In this document: positions 59,558 to 64,000 of the stretch, one piece after another
Numbering within the stretch: the stretch's first letter is position 1
Layout of the letters: each line of letters opens with the position of its first letter
From: Gordonia crocea
GTDB taxonomy: Bacteria; Actinomycetota; Actinomycetes; Mycobacteriales; Mycobacteriaceae
Reading direction: 5' to 3'
Length of the DNA stretch: 64,000 nt
Assembly (NCBI RefSeq): GCF_009932435.1
Contig: NZ_BJOU01000017.1
Location: 186,001 to 250,000, forward strand
Notes under the pieces: model-generated
The model's input: only the letters and a program-made list of their open reading frames with translations
The model's database searches: none
Told to the model about the DNA's origin: nothing
Program-made: the position numbers and the translations under genes

Positions 59558-61447
59558 GGACGCCGCGACGACACCCCGCTCGACGAGGAGGTCGACGATC
59601 CGCTGCGCCAACTCGGTGACGTCGGCGCCGGTGGTGTCGAACCGCAGATCCGGATCGGTCGGCTTCTCGTACGGTGCGTCCACCCCGGTCAACCCGCGCA
59701 GCGATCCCTCACGGGCACGCCGGTACAGACCCTTCGGGTCGCGCCGCTCGCATTCGGCGACCGGCGTCGCCACGTGGACCTCGACGAAGTCGAGTCCGGC
59801 GGCGGCATGCAACTCGCGCGCGATGTCACGGTCCGAGCGCAGCGGCGACACCATCGATGCGACGGCGATGACACCGGCGTCGGCGAAAAGCCGGGCCAGG
59901 TGCCCGACGCGCCGGATGTTCTCGGCCCGGTCGCCGGGTGAGAATCCGAGGTCGTCGGAGATGCCGTGGCGGATATTGTCGCCGTCGATCAGGTAGGCGA
60001 CCCGGCCCTGCGAGACGAGCAGCCGCTCCAGCACCACCGCGACCGTCGACTTGCCCGACGCCGGCAGCCCGGTCAACCAGACCGTCGCGCCGCGTTGGCC
60101 GGTCTTGCGCCAGCGCTCGTCGCGCGCCAGCGAACTGGGATGCCACTTGATGTCGTTGCGGGTGGCCCGACCGGGCACGACCTCGCGCGCCTCGTCGATG
60201 GTGCCGGCCCCGACGGTGTCGTTGGACGCCTCGTCGATGAGGACGAACGCGCCGCCGTCCCGGTTCTGTTCGTAGGTGTCGGCGAGCACCACCGAGGAGG
60301 TGCGCAGCGTGACGGTGCCGATGTCGTTGAGGACGAGTTCGCCCGGGCCGACCTGCTCGATCAGGCTGTCCGGGTCGAGCCGCCGATCCAGCGACTGGAC
60401 GGTGGCGCGCACCGTCGTCGAACCGTGTTTGAGGGCGACGCGGTCGCCGGCGCGCAGCGGCTTCTCGGCCAGCCAGCACACCGTCGCCGACAGTTCCCGG
60501 GCCACGACCGGCAGGTGCGCGTCCGCGCGTCCCGACACGATCACGTCGCCGCGCGACACATCGATCTCGTCGGCGAGCTGGATCGACACCGACAACCCGG
60601 CCACACCGACCGCCCGACCGTCGTCGAGGGTGTCGAGTGCCACGACGGTGCTGCGGCTGCCCGACGGCAGCACCGTGATCTCATCGCCCACCGCGACCGT
60701 GCCGGCGACGATCCGACCGCTGTAGCTGCGGCGGTGTCCTTCACTGGGCCGCGACACCAGCTGCACCGGCAGGCGCAGCTCCCCCGGCTGCGGCGACGGC
60801 GCGGCCAACTCCACGTCCTCGAGATACTCCAGCAGGGTGGGACCGTCGTACCAGGGCGTCGACGACGAGCGGTGCACGACGTTGTCGCCGGCCTTGGCGG
60901 CGACCGGGATGGCAGTGATCTCGCCGATCCCGACCTGCAGGGCCAGCTCGTCGAGCTCGGCCCGCAGTTCCTCGAAGCGCTCCGCCGAATAGTCGACGAG
61001 GTCGATCTTGTTGACCGCGGCCACGACGTGCGGCACGCCGACCAGGGCGGCGATCCGGGCGTGGCGGCGGGTCTGGCGCTGCACCCCGTGACGGGCGTCG
61101 ACGAGGACCACCGCCACATGGGCGTTGGAGGCACCGGTGAAGGTGTTGCGGGTGTAACGCTCGTGGCCGGGGGTGTCGGCCAGCACGTAGCTGCGGTGCT
61201 CGGTGGAGAAGAACCGGTAGGCCACGTCGATGGTGATGCCCTGCTCGCGTTCGCTGCGCAGCCCGTCCGACAGGGCCGCGAGGTCGAGCTGGCCCTGCTG
61301 GTCGGTGACCGACTCGATGTGGTCGCTCGGCAGGCTGCCGGTGTCGTGCAGGATGCGGCCGATCAGGGTCGACTTCCCGTCGTCGACGCTGCCGACCGTG
61401 GCCAGCCGCAGGAATTGCCGATCGGCGGCAGTGGTGGTCGCGGTCAT
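59555..61447 (-). CDS. cysNC: CysNC: sulfate adenylyltransferase GTPase subunit fused to APS kinase
   Basis: A 630-residue bifunctional protein of sulfate activation. The CysN part (about 1-440) is an EF-Tu-like GTPase with P-loop GSVDDGKSTLIGR, DTPGHERYTRN and NKIDL. The CysC part (about 450-630) has the APS-kinase P-loop GLPASGKSTVAV and DGDNIRHGI. With CysD it makes APS and then PAPS. ATG at 61447 overlaps the cysD stop by one base (TGATG). The order is stf0-cysD-cysNC, all overlapping, so one operon. Confidence 0.95.
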   Translation of the reverse strand: MTATTTAADRQFLRLATVGSVDDGKSTLIGRILHDTGSLPSDHIESVTDQQGQLDLAALSDGLRSEREQGITIDVAYRFFSTEHRSYVLADTPGHERYTRNTFTGASNAHVAVVLVDARHGVQRQTRRHARIAALVGVPHVVAAVNKIDLVDYSAERFEELRAELDELALQVGIGEITAIPVAAKAGDNVVHRSSSTPWYDGPTLLEYLEDVELAAPSPQPGELRLPVQLVSRPSEGHRRSYSGRIVAGTVAVGDEITVLPSGSRSTVVALDTLDDGRAVGVAGLSVSIQLADEIDVSRGDVIVSGRADAHLPVVARELSATVCWLAEKPLRAGDRVALKHGSTTVRATVQSLDRRLDPDSLIEQVGPGELVLNDIGTVTLRTSSVVLADTYEQNRDGGAFVLIDEASNDTVGAGTIDEAREVVPGRATRNDIKWHPSSLARDERWRKTGQRGATVWLTGLPASGKSTVAVVLERLLVSQGRVAYLIDGDNIRHGISDDLGFSPGDRAENIRRVGHLARLFADAGVIAVASMVSPLRSDRDIARELHAAAGLDFVEVHVATPVAECERRDPKGLYRRAREGSLRGLTGVDAPYEKPTDPDLRFDTTGADVTELAQRIVDLLVERGVVAAS

Positions 61448-62397
61448 CAGAAATAGCCTTCCCGTTTGCGGTCTTCCATGGCCGCGCTGGACGTCCGGTC
61501 GTCGGCGCGGGTCTCGCCTCGCTCCGACACCGTGGCCTCCTCCACCTCGGCGATGACCTCGGGCAGCGTCGTCGCGGTGGAGCGGACGGCACCGGTGATG
61601 GTCAGGTCGCCGACGGTCCGGTAGCGGACCCACTCGGTGGCGACCTTCTCGTCGGGCCGCGGGTGGGTGAACGGCGACGCGGTCAGCAGGATCCCGTCAC
61701 GGGTGAACACCTCGCGCTGCGAGGCGAAGTAGATCGGCGGCAACTCGATGTTCTCCAGTTCGATGTAGCGCCAGATGTCCAACTCGGTCCAGTTCGACAG
61801 CGGGAACACCCGGACCGACTCGCCGCGGCGGATACGGCCGTTGTACAGCGACCACGGCTCGGCGCGCTGGGCGCGCGGATCCCACTGGCCGAACTCGTCG
61901 CGGAAGCTGAACACGCGCTCCTTCGCGCGGGCCCGGTCCTCGTCGCGGCGGGCCCCGCCGAAGGCCGCGTCGAACTTGTAGTGCTCCAGGGCGTCGAGCA
62001 GCGTGCGCGTCTGCAGCCGGTTGCGCGACCCCGACGGATCGTCGGGTTCCTCGACGCGGCCGGTGTCGATGGATTCCTGCACCGACGCGACGATGAGCCG
62101 GATGCCGTCCGGGCGCGCCGCGGTCGGCGTCACCCGCTTGTCACGGAAGGCGATGACCTCGCTGAAATTGTGGCCGGTGTCCACGTGCAGGATCGGGAAC
62201 GGCAGCGGGTGCGGGCGGAACGCCTTCTCCGCCAGGTGCAGCAACACGATGGAGTCCTTGCCACCGGAGAACAACAGCACCGGGTTCTCCAGTTCGGCCA
62301 CCACCTCGCGGATGATGTGGACGGCCTCGGATTCGAGGATCCGCAGGGCGGGGATGTGGTCGATCGCGGGATCGACGGTCGTCGTCGACGTGGTCAT
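61447..62397 (-). CDS. cysD: Sulfate adenylyltransferase subunit 2 (CysD)
   Basis: A 316-residue ATP sulfurylase subunit of the PAPS-reductase-like fold. The PP-loop SGGKDSIVLLHLA and segments HVDTGHNFSEVIAFRD, AAFGGARRDEDRARAKER and FPLSNWTELDIWRYI are visible. It forms the heterodimer with CysN. The ATG at 62397 overlaps the stf0 stop by 4 nt (ATGA). Confidence 0.96.
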   Translation of the reverse strand: MTTSTTTVDPAIDHIPALRILESEAVHIIREVVAELENPVLLFSGGKDSIVLLHLAEKAFRPHPLPFPILHVDTGHNFSEVIAFRDKRVTPTAARPDGIRLIVASVQESIDTGRVEEPDDPSGSRNRLQTRTLLDALEHYKFDAAFGGARRDEDRARAKERVFSFRDEFGQWDPRAQRAEPWSLYNGRIRRGESVRVFPLSNWTELDIWRYIELENIELPPIYFASQREVFTRDGILLTASPFTHPRPDEKVATEWVRYRTVGDLTITGAVRSTATTLPEVIAEVEEATVSERGETRADDRTSSAAMEDRKREGYF

Positions 62398-63203
62398 CTC
62401 GGGTATCCGTTCCGGTCGGCATCGGTTCGATAGCGCAGCGCCCACTCCTTGGACCGGGCGTTGGACTGTGGTTTGAGCGACGGCGGGGGCGCGAGCGCCG
62501 GATCGAGGCCGAGGGCCGCCAGGACGCGGCCGGTCGTCCCGGTCGGGTCGCGGGTGAGCTCGCCGAACTCGATGTCGACGGTCTCGATCCCCTCCTCGTC
62601 GAACCAGGTCCGCCAGCGGCGCTCCTGGTCGGCCAGGATCCCGGCGAGATGCGCGATGCCCTCGGCGTTGTAGAAGGCCTCCTCGTCGGGCACGCCCTCC
62701 AGGTGCAGGCCCTCCGGCTCCGGGCTGTCGCGCCAGACGCGGGTCTGCACCGCCCGCCACATCGACACCGCCTGGCCGATCAGGTCGTCGCGGTGGACGT
62801 GCACGAACACCGGGTCGGTCCCCAACAGCCACCGCAGCGCGGTGCGCAGCGACCCGGACGCGACGCGGGTCCGCGCGATCAACAGCGGGGTCTGGTTCCA
62901 CATGAGCTTGCCGCCCCAGACGCCGTTGTCGGTGCGGCCCGCCGCCACCACGTCGGCGCGCCACTGCTGCGCGGTCCGCACATCCACGGTCCCCTGGTCG
63001 GTCGCCGCGAGGCCACCGACGATCTGCTCGTCGTCGACGCCGGCGAACCACTCGAGTGGCTGCGGCGCCAGCGACGAGGAAGCGAAGTATTGGAAGAACT
63101 CGGCGGGCCGCCCGGCCACACCGGTGGCGGCCAACGACTCCACCAACAGGGTGCTGCCGCTGCGCTGGCTCGCGCAGACGAGATAGGGCTTTGCGTCGGT
63201 CAC
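62394..63203 (-). CDS. stf0: Stf0-type sulfotransferase (trehalose 2-sulfotransferase family)
   Basis: A 269-residue PAPS-dependent sulfotransferase. The 5'-phosphosulfate-binding loop SQRSGSTLLVESL is near residue 13 and the 3'-phosphate-binding region VHVHRDDLIGQAVSMWRA follows, with the catalytic-type Glu in GRPAEFFQ. Stf0 of M. tuberculosis sulfates trehalose to start sulfolipid-1 synthesis. It is coupled to cysD, so donor and transferase are made together. GTG start with minus-strand TATCGT (63216-63211) 7 nt upstream. Confidence 0.92.
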   Translation of the reverse strand: MTDAKPYLVCASQRSGSTLLVESLAATGVAGRPAEFFQYFASSSLAPQPLEWFAGVDDEQIVGGLAATDQGTVDVRTAQQWRADVVAAGRTDNGVWGGKLMWNQTPLLIARTRVASGSLRTALRWLLGTDPVFVHVHRDDLIGQAVSMWRAVQTRVWRDSPEPEGLHLEGVPDEEAFYNAEGIAHLAGILADQERRWRTWFDEEGIETVDIEFGELTRDPTGTTGRVLAALGLDPALAPPPSLKPQSNARSKEWALRYRTDADRNGYPR

Positions 63204-63210
63204 GCGGGGA

Positions 63211-63216
63211 ACGATA
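63211..63216 (-). promoter_or_regulatory. Probable -10 box of stf0-cysD-cysNC
   Basis: TATCGT on the minus strand lies 7 nt before the GTG at 63203; no Shine-Dalgarno. Confidence 0.4.
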
Positions 63217-63314
63217 CGACGGGAGTCGCCACCCCGCGCGACGCCGGATTTAGAACCAGCGCGGGCGAAACGCCGATCGCGGGCGAGGTGGTGCCGGGGT
63301 GGGGTTTGCGACGC

Positions 63315-64000
63315 CTACCCGGCGCCGGAATCGGTGTGCGACTCCGTCGTCCGCCCGACCGTCAGGCCGCCGGCCAGCTCTCGACGCGCGCCGAGCGGCC
63401 GGCGCGACGGCAAGGCCTCCTCACCTGGGTCGATAGTCTTGGAACGATTCGCCCAGGCGCGCATGAAGCGCTCGGCAACAGCGGTCCCGACCGCGTCTTC
63501 GGGCAGTTCGTCACCGGTCTCGGAGCGCCAGCGGGCCAGCCGTCCGGCCAGGCCCGCCGCGATCTCGGTGTAGAGCGGATCACCGGCCAGATTGTTTCGC
63601 TCACGAGGATCGAAACGCAGGTCGTACAGCTCGTGGCGGGCGCGCGGCACGATCGTGGCGCGGGGGTCGAGCGAGCGCGCCGAACTGGAGTCGGCGATGT
63701 CGAGGGGCAGCACTAGCTCCGGGCGCGGCGCATAGTTCTCGATATAGCTGAAATCCTTGGTGCGCACGGCCCGGATCGGGTCGAAGGCGTCGTGATAGGT
63801 CTTCTCGGTGAACAGCTCGTCGCGGACCGGGGAATCTCCGCTGCCACGGAACGCGCCCGCGTGCGACACCCCGTCGGCCTCGTCGGGAATCGGCTGGCCG
63901 AGCAGGTCGAGCAGGGTCGGGGCGAGGTCCACGCCGGAGAACAGGCCGTCGTAGACGAGGCCCGTCGGACCGCCGTTCGGCGGGCGGATGATCATCGCGA
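63315..64000 (-). CDS. Sulfatase, C-terminal part (5' end outside window)
   Basis: About 228 residues, in frame to the right edge. This is the C-terminal section of an alkaline-phosphatase-fold sulfatase: MIIRPP, SGVDLAPTLLDLLGQPIPD, then TEKTYHDAFDPIRAVRTKDFSY and DLRFDPRERNNLAGDP, like heparan N-sulfatase-type enzymes. The catalytic Cys/Ser-x-Pro-x-Arg site would be upstream, outside the window. It follows the stf0-cysDNC genes on the same strand but is separated by 111 nt. It may release sulfate from a sulfated glycan or lipid. Confidence 0.85.
   Translation of the reverse strand, partial: AMIIRPPNGGPTGLVYDGLFSGVDLAPTLLDLLGQPIPDEADGVSHAGAFRGSGDSPVRDELFTEKTYHDAFDPIRAVRTKDFSYIENYAPRPELVLPLDIADSSSARSLDPRATIVPRARHELYDLRFDPRERNNLAGDPLYTEIAAGLAGRLARWRSETGDELPEDAVGTAVAERFMRAWANRSKTIDPGEEALPSRRPLGARRELAGGLTVGRTTESHTDSGAG

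Overview
The window is high-GC actinobacterial DNA from the mycolic-acid group (Mycobacteriales). Gordonia is the best guess, inferred from gene content and order rather than any search. Pointers are a dnaK-grpE-dnaJ operon preceded by HspR-type HAIR operators, an Rv0338c-like Fe-S reductase followed by an aspC-like aminotransferase, dcd and udgA close together, an EphD-type hydrolase/dehydrogenase fusion, a WS/DGAT acyltransferase, a 13E12-type DUF222/HNH protein, and stf0-cysD-cysNC. I see no insertion sequence, prophage or CRISPR array. The only RNA gene found is a tRNA-Gly(CCC).

Layout. 1-3.2 kb: chaperone operon (minus strand; dnaJ runs off the left edge). 3.2-7.8 kb: acyl-CoA enzymes, an acidic DUF5709 protein, and a FadR-type regulator overlapping a sterol-desaturase-like gene. 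7.8-10 kb: a translationally coupled three-gene minus-strand operon encoding a secreted HNH nuclease, a candidate immunity protein and a membrane-anchored protein. 10.2-16.1 kb: envelope/lipid acylation (two acyltransferase-3 membrane proteins, a DUF218 protein, WS/DGAT). 16.2-20.8 kb: large membrane Fe-S oxidoreductase with a repetitive tail, then an aminotransferase. 20.9-26 kb: small secreted protein, then a run of EphD-like fusion, predicted di-metal protein, ferredoxin-type reductase and MerR regulator. 26-33.1 kb: DUF222/HNH protein, unknown membrane protein, UDP-glucose dehydrogenase, MFS transporter, dCTP deaminase, malate dehydrogenase, tRNA-Gly. 33.4-43 kb: mostly single genes, including a secreted protein behind a good IdeR-type iron box and a secreted lipase. 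43.2-48 kb: secreted M19-like metallohydrolase, GPH-type transporter and sphingosine-phosphate-lyase-like PLP enzyme, all overlapping. 48-54.8 kb: TetR/DHA2 efflux pair with a near-perfect palindromic operator touching the start codon, an M23-like lipoprotein, an XRE-cupin regulator divergent from a thioredoxin-reductase-like flavoprotein, and a YeiH-type exporter led by a microprotein.

56.8-64 kb is a sulfur district. A flavin monooxygenase overlaps a DszB-like desulfinase that keeps the Cys/His/Arg active-site pattern, so the pair is probably an organosulfur C-S cleavage module. After a DNA glycosylase come cysNC, cysD and stf0 in one overlapping operon that would make PAPS and use it for trehalose sulfation, then the C-terminal part of a sulfatase at the right edge.

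Many genes have a TANNNT-like -10 box 6-8 nt before the start codon and no Shine-Dalgarno, as expected for leaderless transcripts in this order.
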